Below, in pieces: positions 25,452 to 33,349 of a stretch of DNA of 55,418 nt. The stretch is from Thioalkalivibrio sp. ALE14 (GTDB taxonomy: Bacteria; Pseudomonadota; Gammaproteobacteria; Ectothiorhodospirales; Ectothiorhodospiraceae). The notes beneath the pieces are model-generated. The model saw nothing but the letters and a program-made list of their open reading frames with translations, did not search any database and was not told where the DNA came from. Position numbers and translations under genes: made by a program. How positions within the stretch are numbered: the first letter of the stretch is position 1; each line of letters starts with the position of its first letter. The stretch is taken from assembly GCF_000376845.1 (NCBI RefSeq), contig NZ_AQXY01000017.1, positions 1 through 55,418 of the forward strand. The letters are read 5' to 3'.

Positions 25452-25909
25452 TAGTCCTCGTCCCGGTCGTCGGCGTCCGCTGCTTCGTCGTACAGGCTCT
25501 CCAGGAGATCGCCCCAGATTTGCTCGTGGTGCTCGATGAAGGCGAGCAGTACCTTGCGGAAGGCGAGGTAGTCGGCTTCAAAGGCCTCGAAGTCGGCGCC
25601 GCCATTCAGCAGCTTCGCGGCGCGGTCGGTTTGCTGCAGGCTGTCGCGCAGGTTGAGGCTGGCGGCCATCGCGCCCTTTACGCGTTCGCGCTCGTGCGGA
25701 ATCCAGGCGCGATCGGACAGCATGGAGCGCAGGTTCTCGCCCAGCTCCAGCAGGCGCTTGCGCAGGCGCGGGACCGCCCCGATCGTGCCGGTCTTGAGCT
25801 CGCCCCAGACGGCATCGGTGATCAGCCGCGACCAGCGCTCGCGCAGATCCCGCACGGTGTCGGGGTCGAACGCGAACGACTGCTCCAGTTGTTGCGGATC
25901 AAATGCCAT
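25451..25909 (-). CDS. conserved hypothetical helical protein
   Basis: A 152-residue, mostly helical, acidic soluble protein (MAFDPQQLEQSFAFDPDTVR at the start, an acidic tail ending DEAADADDRDED). No cysteine or catalytic motif stands out. AGGA lies eight bases before ATG 25909. It is the first gene of the operon with the GCS2-like ligase and the M14 hydrolase, so it may be a small accessory subunit. It is divergent from the ECF sigma gene across about 147 bp. I do not recognise the family. Confidence 0.7.
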   Translation of the reverse strand: MAFDPQQLEQSFAFDPDTVRDLRERWSRLITDAVWGELKTGTIGAVPRLRKRLLELGENLRSMLSDRAWIPHERERVKGAMAASLNLRDSLQQTDRAAKLLNGGADFEAFEADYLAFRKVLLAFIEHHEQIWGDLLESLYDEAADADDRDED

Positions 25910-26056
25910 TGGGTATCCTGATCGGCGGAGTCGGGGATGCGCGGCTTGTGCGGTCGAAAGGCCGGAGACCGGAATAGCCCCGCGCCCGGTAGCGTCCTAC
26001 AGGGTACAAGAACAAGCAAGGCCGCACGTACGGCCTGCGGATGGAGGAAATGCAAC

Positions 26057-26620
26057 ATGGCGACCTGGTTCGCGCAGCGCAGGCTGCGCCAGAAGGTATG
26101 CGACCTGAGGCCCCAGATGTACCGCATGGCCTTCGCGTGGTGTCACGACGCCGCGCTGGCGGATGATCTGGTCCAGGAGGCAATGATGAAGGCCCTGACG
26201 CGGCTGAAGTCGTTGCAGGACGAGAGCGCCCTGAAGGCCTGGGTGTTCCGCATCATGACCAACTGCTACCGCGACTGGGGCCGGCGGCAGAAGGACACGG
26301 TGGATGTGGACAGCATGGAGCTGCCCTGCGAGGACTGCCCCGAGCAGCAGACCGAACGCAACCGCATGGTGGCGGACGTTCACCGGGCGATGGCCGAACT
26401 GAGCACCGATCACCGGCAGGTGGTCGCGCTGGTGGACCTGGAGGGCTTTGCCTACTCCGAGGTCTCGGAGGTGCTGGACGTACCGATCGGCACCGTGATG
26501 AGTCGCCTGAGCCGGGCTCGGGCGCAGCTGAAGAAGGTGCTGCTGGAGCAGCAGGCCGACACGGGGAAAGCGGCCGATACACCCTATCTCAAGGTAGTGA
26601 GGAATCGGCATGTCGAATGA
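26057..26620 (+). CDS. ECF-type RNA polymerase sigma factor
   Basis: A 187-residue sigma factor. Region 2 (RMAFAWCHDAALADDLVQEA then MMKALTRLKSL, about residues 23-53) binds core polymerase and the -10 element, and region 4 (AMAELSTDHRQVVALVDLEG through PIGTVMSRLSRARAQLKK, about 114-165) reads the -35 element. ATG 26057 follows GGAGG at 26043-26047. It overlaps the next gene by 11 bp, in the usual sigma/anti-sigma arrangement. The anti-sigma candidate carries a DsrE-like domain with a conserved cysteine, so the signal may involve sulfane sulfur or redox. The promoter region is shared with the divergent operon; no autoregulatory promoter motif could be assigned. Confidence 0.9.
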   Translation: MATWFAQRRLRQKVCDLRPQMYRMAFAWCHDAALADDLVQEAMMKALTRLKSLQDESALKAWVFRIMTNCYRDWGRRQKDTVDVDSMELPCEDCPEQQTERNRMVADVHRAMAELSTDHRQVVALVDLEGFAYSEVSEVLDVPIGTVMSRLSRARAQLKKVLLEQQADTGKAADTPYLKVVRNRHVE

Positions 26621-27431
26621 ACGACTGAGTGCGAAGAACCGGCCCAGCGAGGAGATCCTCAATGCCTTCGTGGATGGCGAATTCTCGCCGGAGGATCGTC
26701 TCTACACCCTGAAGACGATTGCCTCCAGCGAGCACCTGAGCCGCGAGGTCTGCGACATGCACCAGCTCAAGGAGCTGGTGAACATGGCGTACGAGGACGT
26801 GCCGGCCGGTCGTGCGGGCGCCCCGGGCGGGCGCTGCCGGTTGTCGCGCGGCGGGCGTTCGGCCTGGTTCCCGTCAGTGGCCGCCGGGGTGCTCGCGCTG
26901 GTCGTGGGTTCGCTGGGCGGCTACGAGATCACCCGCGACGCCGGTTTCTTCGGCGGCGGCTCGTCGGCCGCGATCGAGCGCGACTCCGGGGCCCTGTCCC
27001 GGGTGGCAAGCAGCGATCGGGCTGGCGGTGCGGCGGCCACGCAGCCCGTGTTTTCGGCCACCGAGACCGACCAGATCCTGCTGCACATCAACGAGGCCGA
27101 TACGCGTGCGATGGCCGAGCTGCTGGACGACATCGAGAGTATGTACCGCGAGGCGGCCAGCGTCGGGCGCGACCTGAATGTGCAGGTGGTGGTGCACAAT
27201 AACGCGATGGATCTGCTGCGCGCCGACAGCGCCCCGTATCCGGAGCGTGTCGCCAGCATGGCGCAGGACTACCCCACGCTGCGCTTTACCGCCTGTGCGC
27301 AGACCCTCAACCGCCTGGCGCGCGAGGAGGGAAAGGCGGTCGATATCCTGCCCCAGGCCGAGCTGATTGATTCCGGCGTCGCCGAGGCGGCTCGCCGTCA
27401 GGCCGAGGGCTGGATCTACATCAAGGTCTGA
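26610..27431 (+). CDS. anti-sigma-like membrane protein with DsrE-like domain
   Basis: A 273-residue protein. The N-terminal ~65 residues (EEILNAFVDGEFSPEDRLYT) look like an anti-sigma domain of the RsgI/RseA kind and overlap the sigma gene. One transmembrane helix lies near residues 88-108. The C-terminal ~120 residues are DsrE-like: QILLHINEADTRAMAELLDD, a strand LNVQVVVHNNAMDLL, the cysteine segment FTACAQTL, and a YIKV end. In DsrE/F proteins the matching cysteine carries persulfide. A domain beyond the helix would face the periplasm, an unusual place for DsrE. The classic zinc-binding HxxxCxxC motif is not present. The anti-sigma role is inferred from position and the N-terminus. Confidence 0.75.
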   Translation: MSNERLSAKNRPSEEILNAFVDGEFSPEDRLYTLKTIASSEHLSREVCDMHQLKELVNMAYEDVPAGRAGAPGGRCRLSRGGRSAWFPSVAAGVLALVVGSLGGYEITRDAGFFGGGSSAAIERDSGALSRVASSDRAGGAAATQPVFSATETDQILLHINEADTRAMAELLDDIESMYREAASVGRDLNVQVVVHNNAMDLLRADSAPYPERVASMAQDYPTLRFTACAQTLNRLAREEGKAVDILPQAELIDSGVAEAARRQAEGWIYIKV

Positions 27432-27452
27432 TCCGGTGTCTCCGGAGTCTCG

Positions 27453-27941
27453 ATGAACGCCGATCGACGAGCAATACGCCCCGGCTGGTTTCTGGCCGGG
27501 GCGTTGTTGTTGATGCTGATGGCGGGCGGTGCGACGGCCCTGTTGTTTGGCACCATCGCCAAGGCACCGGCGGCCGATGAGCCGCTACGGGTCGTCTATC
27601 ACATCAATACCGATGACCCGGAACTCCACCTGAACGCCCTGCGCAACCTGCAGAATCACATCGATGGCACCCCGGCCGATATGCCGCTGGAGATCAAGGT
27701 ATTGACGCATGGCAGCGGCATCAGTCTGCTCCAGAATGCGCGCACGGATCCGGACCTGCGCAGCACCGTCAATACCCTCAAGCTGCAGGACGTGCGCTTC
27801 CTGGTGTGTGGCAACACGATGGAGACGCGCGGCATCGAGCGCGAGGCGTTGCACGAGGTTGCGGAGAAGGATGTCGTGCCCAGCGGGATCGTTGAACTGA
27901 CCCGCCTGCAGCGGGCCGGGTATACCTACATCAAGCCTTGA
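27453..27941 (+). CDS. membrane-anchored DsrE-family protein
   Basis: A 162-residue protein with an N-terminal signal anchor (about 12-32) followed by a DsrE-like domain: RVVYHINTDDPELHLNALRN, LEIKVLTHGSGISLL, then VCGNTMETRG with the conserved cysteine, and the end RLQRAGYTYIKP. DsrE-type proteins carry or sense sulfane sulfur. It lies 21 bp after the anti-sigma-like gene, whose C-terminal domain it clearly resembles, and may be its periplasmic partner or sulfur donor. It is convergent with murU. Confidence 0.8.
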   Translation: MNADRRAIRPGWFLAGALLLMLMAGGATALLFGTIAKAPAADEPLRVVYHINTDDPELHLNALRNLQNHIDGTPADMPLEIKVLTHGSGISLLQNARTDPDLRSTVNTLKLQDVRFLVCGNTMETRGIEREALHEVAEKDVVPSGIVELTRLQRAGYTYIKP

Positions 27942-27980
27942 CCGGCGTCGCCCCGCTTTCATGCGGGCCGGCGCGAGCGC

Positions 27981-28655
27981 TCAGCGCTTTTGAAGTTCGG
28001 CGTCCAGCGCCGCCAGGCGCTCCGGGGTGCCGATGTCGCGCCACTCGCCGGTGTGGCGCTCGCCGGTGACCCGGCCGGCCGCAATGGCCTCGCGCAGCAG
28101 GGGGCCAAGAGCGCGCCGACCCGGCGGCAGGTCCCGGAACAGGGCCGGGTCGTACCAGCCGATGCCGCTGAAGGTCAGCATCTCGCCACCTTCCAGCCCG
28201 ACCCGGTCGCCGTCCAGGGCAAAATCGCCCTGCGCGTGATGTTCCGGGTTGGGGACCAGCACGAGATGCGCGAGGGGGCGGTCAGCGCCCGCCTTCATCG
28301 TCTCCGGCGGCGTCAGCGGATGGTCGCACCAGACATCGCCGTTGACGACCAGAAACGGTTCGTCGCCCAGTCGGTCGAGGGCCTGGCGGATGCCGCCGGC
28401 AGTCTCCAGTGCGCCTTCGGGCTCCGGCGAATAATGAATGAGCAGGCCGGCGTGATGGTCGCCCAGGGCCGCGCGAATCTGATCACCCCGATGCGCCAGG
28501 TTGATCACAGCCTCTTCGTAGCCCGCGGCCTTCAGGCGGTCCAGTGTGTAGCGGATCAGAGGCTTCCCTCTGGCCGGCAGCAACGGTTTCGGGCAGTGGT
28601 CGGTGAGCGGTCGCATGCGTTCGCCGCGTCCGGCGGCCAGGATCATCGCGCGCAT
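27981..28655 (-). CDS. murU: N-acetylmuramate alpha-1-phosphate uridylyltransferase
   Basis: A 224-residue nucleotidyltransferase of the sugar-nucleotide type. The signature MILAAGRGERMRPLTDHCPK holds the nucleotide-binding loop and catalytic lysine, and VVNGDVWCD near residue 107 holds a metal-binding aspartate. In the peptidoglycan recycling route of Pseudomonas-like bacteria MurU makes UDP-MurNAc from MurNAc-1-phosphate, bypassing fosfomycin-sensitive MurA. The assignment over other nucleotidyltransferases rests on length and on the amgK gene three bases upstream on the same strand. Confidence 0.88.
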   Translation of the reverse strand: MRAMILAAGRGERMRPLTDHCPKPLLPARGKPLIRYTLDRLKAAGYEEAVINLAHRGDQIRAALGDHHAGLLIHYSPEPEGALETAGGIRQALDRLGDEPFLVVNGDVWCDHPLTPPETMKAGADRPLAHLVLVPNPEHHAQGDFALDGDRVGLEGGEMLTFSGIGWYDPALFRDLPPGRRALGPLLREAIAAGRVTGERHTGEWRDIGTPERLAALDAELQKR

Positions 28656-28658
28656 CGC

Positions 28659-29654
28659 CTAGTCCTCCCGCAGTCGCTCGGGCATGTGCTGGTCGAACCA
28701 TGCGGCGACCGGTGCCAGGTCCGGATGGGTCAGCCCCTGCGCCAGCAGGCGGTGCAGGCGGGGCAGGTGTTCCAGGTAGCGGGGCTTGGCATCGCGCCGG
28801 GCCAGGCGCACGAAGATCCCGAGGATCTTGGTGGTGCGCTGGACGCCGAGGACGCGATAGTGGCGCATGAAGGCCTCGCGGTCGCCGGCGGTCCCGGCGA
28901 AGTAGCGTTGCAGTCCGCGTTCCACTGTGTCCGGCGATACCTCGCGACGGGCATCCTCCAGCAGCGAGACGACATCGTAGGCCGGGCTGCCGATCACCGC
29001 GTCCTGGAAGTCCAGCACGGCGCAGCCGCGGTCCTCGCCGGGCGGCAGCATCAGGTTGTCGACGTGGAAGTCGCGCAGAACCAGTGTGTCGTCGAGGGCG
29101 GGGAGACCTTCGAGGGTCTCGCGCCAGGCTTCCAGGAACGTGTCGCGCTGCGTCGGTTCCATCGCGGTACCGTGACGTTCCGGCCAGTACCAGTCGGCAA
29201 ACAGGACAGCCTCGTCGAGCAGGCGCGGCGTGTCGTAGGCGGGGAGGGCCGGGGCGTTCGCGGCCGTGACCGGCCGGGCACGGTGGAGCTGGATCAGGGT
29301 GTCGATCGCCCGGTCGTACAGCGGGCCCTCCGCGGCGCCTTCGGTCAGGGCCCGGGTAAAGGTCCGGTCGCCGAGGTCCTCGAGCAGGACAAAGCCGGCC
29401 GCCGGGTCGTGCGTCAGCACGTGCGGCGGGCGCAGCCCCAGCGACTCCAGCAGCCCGGCGATCTGCACGAACGGTTCGGTGGCCTCGCGCTCCGGCGGGG
29501 CGTCCATCAGTACCACCGACTCGCCGTCGCGCCGCAGGCGGAAATAGCGCCGGAAGCTGGCGTCCGCGCGCAACAGCGCCAGGTCGGTGAACGTCCCCGG
29601 CTGATGTTCCAGCCAGTCCTTGAGCAACTGGCTGCGGGCGTCGTCCGGGATCAT
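28659..29654 (-). CDS. amgK: N-acetylmuramate/N-acetylglucosamine kinase
   Basis: A 331-residue kinase of the aminoglycoside phosphotransferase fold. RDFHVDNLMLPP near residue 205 is the catalytic loop with the Asp and Asn, and VLDFQDAVIGSPAYD near 225 carries the metal-binding aspartate; ADASFRRYFRL near residue 30 is the nucleotide loop. AmgK phosphorylates MurNAc at the anomeric position, giving the substrate for MurU encoded next. The ATG at 29654 overlaps the cpdA stop by four bases (ATGA), so the three genes are probably one operon. Confidence 0.88.
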   Translation of the reverse strand: MIPDDARSQLLKDWLEHQPGTFTDLALLRADASFRRYFRLRRDGESVVLMDAPPEREATEPFVQIAGLLESLGLRPPHVLTHDPAAGFVLLEDLGDRTFTRALTEGAAEGPLYDRAIDTLIQLHRARPVTAANAPALPAYDTPRLLDEAVLFADWYWPERHGTAMEPTQRDTFLEAWRETLEGLPALDDTLVLRDFHVDNLMLPPGEDRGCAVLDFQDAVIGSPAYDVVSLLEDARREVSPDTVERGLQRYFAGTAGDREAFMRHYRVLGVQRTTKILGIFVRLARRDAKPRYLEHLPRLHRLLAQGLTHPDLAPVAAWFDQHMPERLRED

Positions 29655-30433
29655 GCGCCGGCCTCCGCCGGGTGTTGGCCGGGTACGCGCTGGATGCGGG
29701 TATCGAGCTGGCCGTCCGGTTGTAATTCCAGCACCCGATAGCCGGGGTGCTCGGTATCCAGCGCAAACCGCTCGGCGCCAGGGGCGAACTGGACGCAGGT
29801 GGAGGGGCAGCCGAGCAGCTCGACGCCCCGGCGCTCGCCGCGGAAGTCCTGGTGAATGTGGCCGAACAGGCAGGCGCGCACGCGCGGATGACGATCCAGT
29901 ACTGCGAACAGGTCGTCCGGGTTGGTCAGGCCGATACGATCCATCCAGACGCTTTCGATCGACACGACGGGATGGTGGACGGCGATCACCGCCCAGTGCG
30001 CCGGGTGGGCGGTCAGGACCTGATCCAGACGTTCCAGTTCGGCGGGCACGATGCGTCCCGCTGCCTGGCCGGAGACCGCCGAGTTGATGCCGACCAGGAT
30101 CCACTCGCCGAGTACGCGGTGCCCGTCCAGGGCGTGCCCGGCAGCCGTAAAGGCGCGATTGAGGGCGGACCAGTCGTCGTGGTTCCCGGCCAGGCCCGCC
30201 ACCGCCCAGTCGGGCATGTGCCGGTCCAGCAGGCCCAGCAGGCGCGTGTAGGCGTCCGGCGCGGGGTCCTCGGCCAGGTCGCCGGTCAGCCACAGCAGGT
30301 CCGGGCGGGGCTCGTCCCGCGCAAGCGCCTCGAGGACCCGCGCGAGCTGATGGTCACTGTCCGGATAGCCGGGCCGGATCGGGCCCGGTTCCCGGCCCAG
30401 GTGGGTGTCGCTGATCTGGAGAATGCGTTGCAT
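29651..30433 (-). CDS. cpdA: cAMP phosphodiesterase-like metallophosphoesterase
   Basis: A 260-residue class III phosphodiesterase. ISDTHLG at residues 7-13, LTGDLAEDP near 54, GNHDD near 82, AVHHP near 155 and FGHIHQD near 187 are the five metal-binding blocks of calcineurin-like enzymes, spaced as in CpdA, which hydrolyses 3',5'-cAMP. The start at 30433 (MQRILQIS) matches the family N-terminus; a longer frame from 30472 has no better ribosome site. It is translationally coupled to amgK, joining second-messenger control and wall recycling. The exact substrate could be another cyclic nucleotide. Confidence 0.85.
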   Translation of the reverse strand: MQRILQISDTHLGREPGPIRPGYPDSDHQLARVLEALARDEPRPDLLWLTGDLAEDPAPDAYTRLLGLLDRHMPDWAVAGLAGNHDDWSALNRAFTAAGHALDGHRVLGEWILVGINSAVSGQAAGRIVPAELERLDQVLTAHPAHWAVIAVHHPVVSIESVWMDRIGLTNPDDLFAVLDRHPRVRACLFGHIHQDFRGERRGVELLGCPSTCVQFAPGAERFALDTEHPGYRVLELQPDGQLDTRIQRVPGQHPAEAGA

Positions 30434-30515
30434 GCGGGGCGTGTCGATTTCTCTGGGGCCTGGGTTGTGCATAGGAACGCGTTTTCGTATTTGCCGCCCG
30501 GCGGGGTTATTGCCC

Positions 30516-30521
30516 TATACT
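30516..30521 (+). promoter_or_regulatory. possible -10 element of dksA
   Basis: TATACT at 30516-30521 with TTGCCG at 30491-30496, a 19-bp spacing that is longer than ideal. It lies 75 bp before dksA in the divergent gap with cpdA, and the leader between can form a GC-rich hairpin. Confidence 0.4.
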
Positions 30522-30595
30522 CGGTCGGGTGTACCGCGTATCGCGCCGGGGCCTTTCCGCATGGGGCGGGAAAGGGGCCTGGCGAGGGGCCCGAG

Positions 30596-31021
30596 ATGAG
30601 CCAGGAAACCAAGACCCGCCCGGATGCCGGGTACCGTCCGTCCGAGGACGAACCCTACATGAATCCGCGTCAGCTGGACTACTTTCGCGCCAAGCTCGAG
30701 GCCTGGCGTGCGGAGCTGATCAATGAATCGGAGCAGACCCTGGAACACCTGCGCAGCGAGAGCTGGCAGGAGCCCGATCCCAATGACCGCGCCAGCCACG
30801 AGACGGACGCCGGCCTGGAGCTGCGCACGCGGGATCGCTACCGCAAGCTGCTGAACAAGATCGACGAGGCGCTGGCGCGCATTGATCGCGGCGAATACGG
30901 CTACTGCGAGGAGACCGGCGAGCCGATCGGCATTGCCCGGCTGGAGGCACGGCCTATCGCCACGCTGAGCGTGGCCGCCCAGGAGGCCCATGAACGTGAC
31001 GAGGCCCGCTACGCGCAGTAG
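30596..31021 (+). CDS. dksA: RNA polymerase-binding regulator DksA, zinc-independent type
   Basis: A 141-residue DksA. DksA enters the RNA polymerase secondary channel and with ppGpp alters promoter output. The coiled-coil tip DPNDRA (residues 61-66) keeps the two functional aspartates. The globular end keeps only one cysteine of the zinc finger: C104-E-E-T107 and S125-V-A-A128 replace the usual CxxC pairs, as in DksA proteins that fold without zinc. The ATG at 30596 follows a GAGGGGCCCGAG leader. It is divergent from cpdA. Confidence 0.93.
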   Translation: MSQETKTRPDAGYRPSEDEPYMNPRQLDYFRAKLEAWRAELINESEQTLEHLRSESWQEPDPNDRASHETDAGLELRTRDRYRKLLNKIDEALARIDRGEYGYCEETGEPIGIARLEARPIATLSVAAQEAHERDEARYAQ

Positions 31022-31044
31022 GGTCCGCCGCGCGCGTTGCGCGG

Positions 31045-32412
31045 CTACGCGGGGTCCAGTGTGCGGGTGAACACGCGCGAGTTGCGCGCCTGGTTGTAGC
31101 GGGTCTGACGGCTCGCGGGCAGGTCCTCCACCTGGCCCGGCGTGTAGCCGCGCTCCTGGAACCACTGGGCGGTGCGGGTGGTGAGCACGAACACGCGCCG
31201 GATGCCCTGTTCCCGCGCCAGCTGTTCCATGGCGTGCAGCAGGCGGTCGCCGCGGCCGCTCCCGCGGTAGTCCGTGTGCAGGGCCAGACAGGCGATCTCG
31301 GCCGCATCCGCCTCGAAGGGGTAGAGCGCGGCGGTGCCAATGATCAGGCCGTCGGCCTCCAGCACCTGGAAACGGTCGATCTCCAGTTCCAGGTGCTCCC
31401 GCGCGCGGTGCACCAGGATGCCTTCGGCCTCCAGTGGTTCCAGCAGGGCATGGATGCCACCGACGTCGTCCAGCGTGGCCGGGCGCAGGCGTTCCAGTGG
31501 CTCGCGCGAGACCAGTGTCCCGATCCCCTGGCGGGTGAACAGCTCGGTCAGCAGCCCGCCGTCGTCGTGCCGGTCCACCAGGTGCACGCGCATCTCGCGC
31601 CGGTGGCAGGCGTCGATCGCGCTCCTCAGGTGGTTGGCCAGTTCCTCCGGCATGCCGCCGGCGGTCTCCAGCAGTTCCCGTGCGGCCGGCACCGTGAGCT
31701 GGTCGAGCACGCCGTGCTCGGGGTCGCGCAGCACCCCGGCCTCGGTCAGAAAGATCAGCTTGTTGGCGTTCAGCGCGATCGCCACCTGGGTCGCGACATC
31801 CTCGCCGGACAGATTGAACACCTCGCCGGTGGGCGAGTAGCCAAGTGGCGAGACCAGGGCGACCTGCTCGCGGTCCAGCAAGGCCGTCAGTGCGTCGGTG
31901 TCCACTCCGCGCACTTCGCCGGTGTAGTGGAAGTCCACGCCGTCGCGCACGCCCAGCGGGCGGGCGGTGACGAAGTTGCCGCTGGCCACGCGCAGCCGGG
32001 CGTTGCCGGTACCCGGCTGCCCCAGACTGCGCGACAGCAGGCCCTCGATCTGCAGGCGTAGCCGGCCGACCGCATCCAGCACTGCTTCCAGTGCCGGGGC
32101 ATCGGTCACGCGCAGGCCGTTCGCGTAGGCCGGGGTCAGTCCACGTTCGGCCATCCGCGCCTCGATCTGCGGGCGGGCGCCGTAGACCAGCACGACCTGG
32201 ATGCCGAGGGCATTGAGCTTGGCGATGTCGCGCATCAGCGCCGGGAATTCCGGCGCCTGGGCGGCCTCGCCCGCCAGCGCGATCACCATGGTGCGCCCGC
32301 GATGGGCCGCGATGTACGGCACGGCATCGCGGAACCACGCTAGCTCCCCGGGCTGCGGGGTCCGGCGCAAGGGTGTTGCCGCGCGAGCGGATGGGCTGGG
32401 TGTGGCGGTCAC
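31045..32412 (-). CDS. argA: N-acetylglutamate synthase
   Basis: A 455-residue enzyme with an N-terminal amino-acid kinase-like domain (VVLVYGARPQIEARMAERGL near residue 75, the arginine-sensing half) and a C-terminal GNAT acetyltransferase (LALHTDYRGSGRGDRLLHAM near 385, the acetyl-CoA loop). It makes N-acetylglutamate from glutamate and acetyl-CoA, the first step of arginine synthesis, and is normally inhibited by arginine. A GTG start at 32412 with AGGA upstream gives the standard length; the frame is open further but unlike the family. It ends 23 bases after dksA, convergent with it. Confidence 0.92.
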   Translation of the reverse strand: MTATPSPSARAATPLRRTPQPGELAWFRDAVPYIAAHRGRTMVIALAGEAAQAPEFPALMRDIAKLNALGIQVVLVYGARPQIEARMAERGLTPAYANGLRVTDAPALEAVLDAVGRLRLQIEGLLSRSLGQPGTGNARLRVASGNFVTARPLGVRDGVDFHYTGEVRGVDTDALTALLDREQVALVSPLGYSPTGEVFNLSGEDVATQVAIALNANKLIFLTEAGVLRDPEHGVLDQLTVPAARELLETAGGMPEELANHLRSAIDACHRREMRVHLVDRHDDGGLLTELFTRQGIGTLVSREPLERLRPATLDDVGGIHALLEPLEAEGILVHRAREHLELEIDRFQVLEADGLIIGTAALYPFEADAAEIACLALHTDYRGSGRGDRLLHAMEQLAREQGIRRVFVLTTRTAQWFQERGYTPGQVEDLPASRQTRYNQARNSRVFTRTLDPA

Positions 32413-32515
32413 GTGGCTGTCCGTTTCCTGTGGATGTCCCCTGACCCGACAGTCTAGGGAAACACGGATCAATTTGCGCGTGCGGAGCCCAGGGCCGCGT
32501 TGCCCCGAAAAGGCG

Positions 32516-32992
32516 TCAGTCGTTCCCGCCGACAAGCCGCCCGAGGTCCGGTACGCGATCGCCCGCCTCGACGCCGTGCATTGCAAACCACCCGGCGTTG
32601 ACCTCCAGGGCGTAGGGCACGGGACGTTTCGCCTCGTGGATGCGGGTGGAGTGGGGCGTCATGGATGCGATGTTGGTGATCGTGAAATCCGCATCGATGA
32701 AGGCCACATCCAGCGGGATGCGGGTGTTCTGCATCCACATGCCGTACTGCGCCGCGCGAGGCCAGATGAACAGCATTCCGTGATCCTCGGGCAGGTGGTC
32801 GCGGTGCATCAGGCCGATGCGGCGACTGCGCTCGGTGGCGGCGATTTCGATGCTGAGCGTCTGCTCACCGACGTTGACCTCGGAGGTCGGTAGTCCTTGC
32901 TCCCCGTGCGCGAGGCTCGCGCCGAGGACAAGAAGCAGCAGCCCGGCAAGGCCGGGGAGTGCCCGGCCCCAGGCCCAGGGCGAGGCCGTCAC
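32516..32992 (-). CDS. DUF192 exported protein
   Basis: A 158-residue protein with a signal peptide (hydrophobic core at about 12-27, cleavage near AHG-EQ) and a DUF192 domain: RSRRIGLMHRDHLPEDHGML, MWMQNTRIPLDVAFID and the C-terminal VPYALEVNAGWFAMHGVEAG. Structures of this family are small beta barrels and the function is unknown. A GTG start lies three bases after the stop of the upstream metal-binding protein, so the two are probably cotranscribed. Confidence 0.88.
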   Translation of the reverse strand: MTASPWAWGRALPGLAGLLLLVLGASLAHGEQGLPTSEVNVGEQTLSIEIAATERSRRIGLMHRDHLPEDHGMLFIWPRAAQYGMWMQNTRIPLDVAFIDADFTITNIASMTPHSTRIHEAKRPVPYALEVNAGWFAMHGVEAGDRVPDLGRLVGGND

Positions 32993-32995
32993 AGG

Positions 32996-33268
32996 TTATT
33001 CGCCGCTCATGCGCCCCACGGCGCAGCTGGCGAAGGACTTGGCCTTGGCGCTGGCGGAACCCCAGCCGGAGACCGAGCCGACCTCGGGGTAGCCCATGCT
33101 GGCCAGCTTGGCCGCCACCGCCTCGCGGGCGTTGTCCGGGGCCTCGACCTCGACTGCACCGCCTTCCACGTCCACCTCGGCGCCGGTGACGCCCTCGACC
33201 TGCAGCAGGCCCTTGCGGATGGAGCTGGCGCAGCCGCCGCATTTGATGTTTTCGACTTCGATTTTCAT
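32996..33268 (-). CDS. heavy-metal-associated (HMA) domain protein
   Basis: A 90-residue ferredoxin-like HMA protein. MKIEVENIKCGGCASSIRKG holds the metal-binding CxxC (Cys10, Cys13), followed by the usual beta-alpha-beta pattern. It has about 20 extra residues after the standard 68-residue fold, including a third cysteine in KSFASCAVGR. It resembles copper chaperones, but the metal is not certain. ATG 33268 has GAGG eight bases upstream. It precedes DUF192 and is divergent from ilvD. Confidence 0.88.
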   Translation of the reverse strand: MKIEVENIKCGGCASSIRKGLLQVEGVTGAEVDVEGGAVEVEAPDNAREAVAAKLASMGYPEVGSVSGWGSASAKAKSFASCAVGRMSGE

Positions 33269-33349
33269 TGCTGACACCTCGGAATACTGGGGTTTGTATC
33301 GCTCATTATGTACGATTCCGCCTCTGCATAAACGTTCACGAGATCATCC

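Noticed and set aside
27990..29741. 583-codon plus-strand frame opposite murU and amgK
   Set aside because: Spans two genes on the other strand with strong motifs and has no domain of its own.
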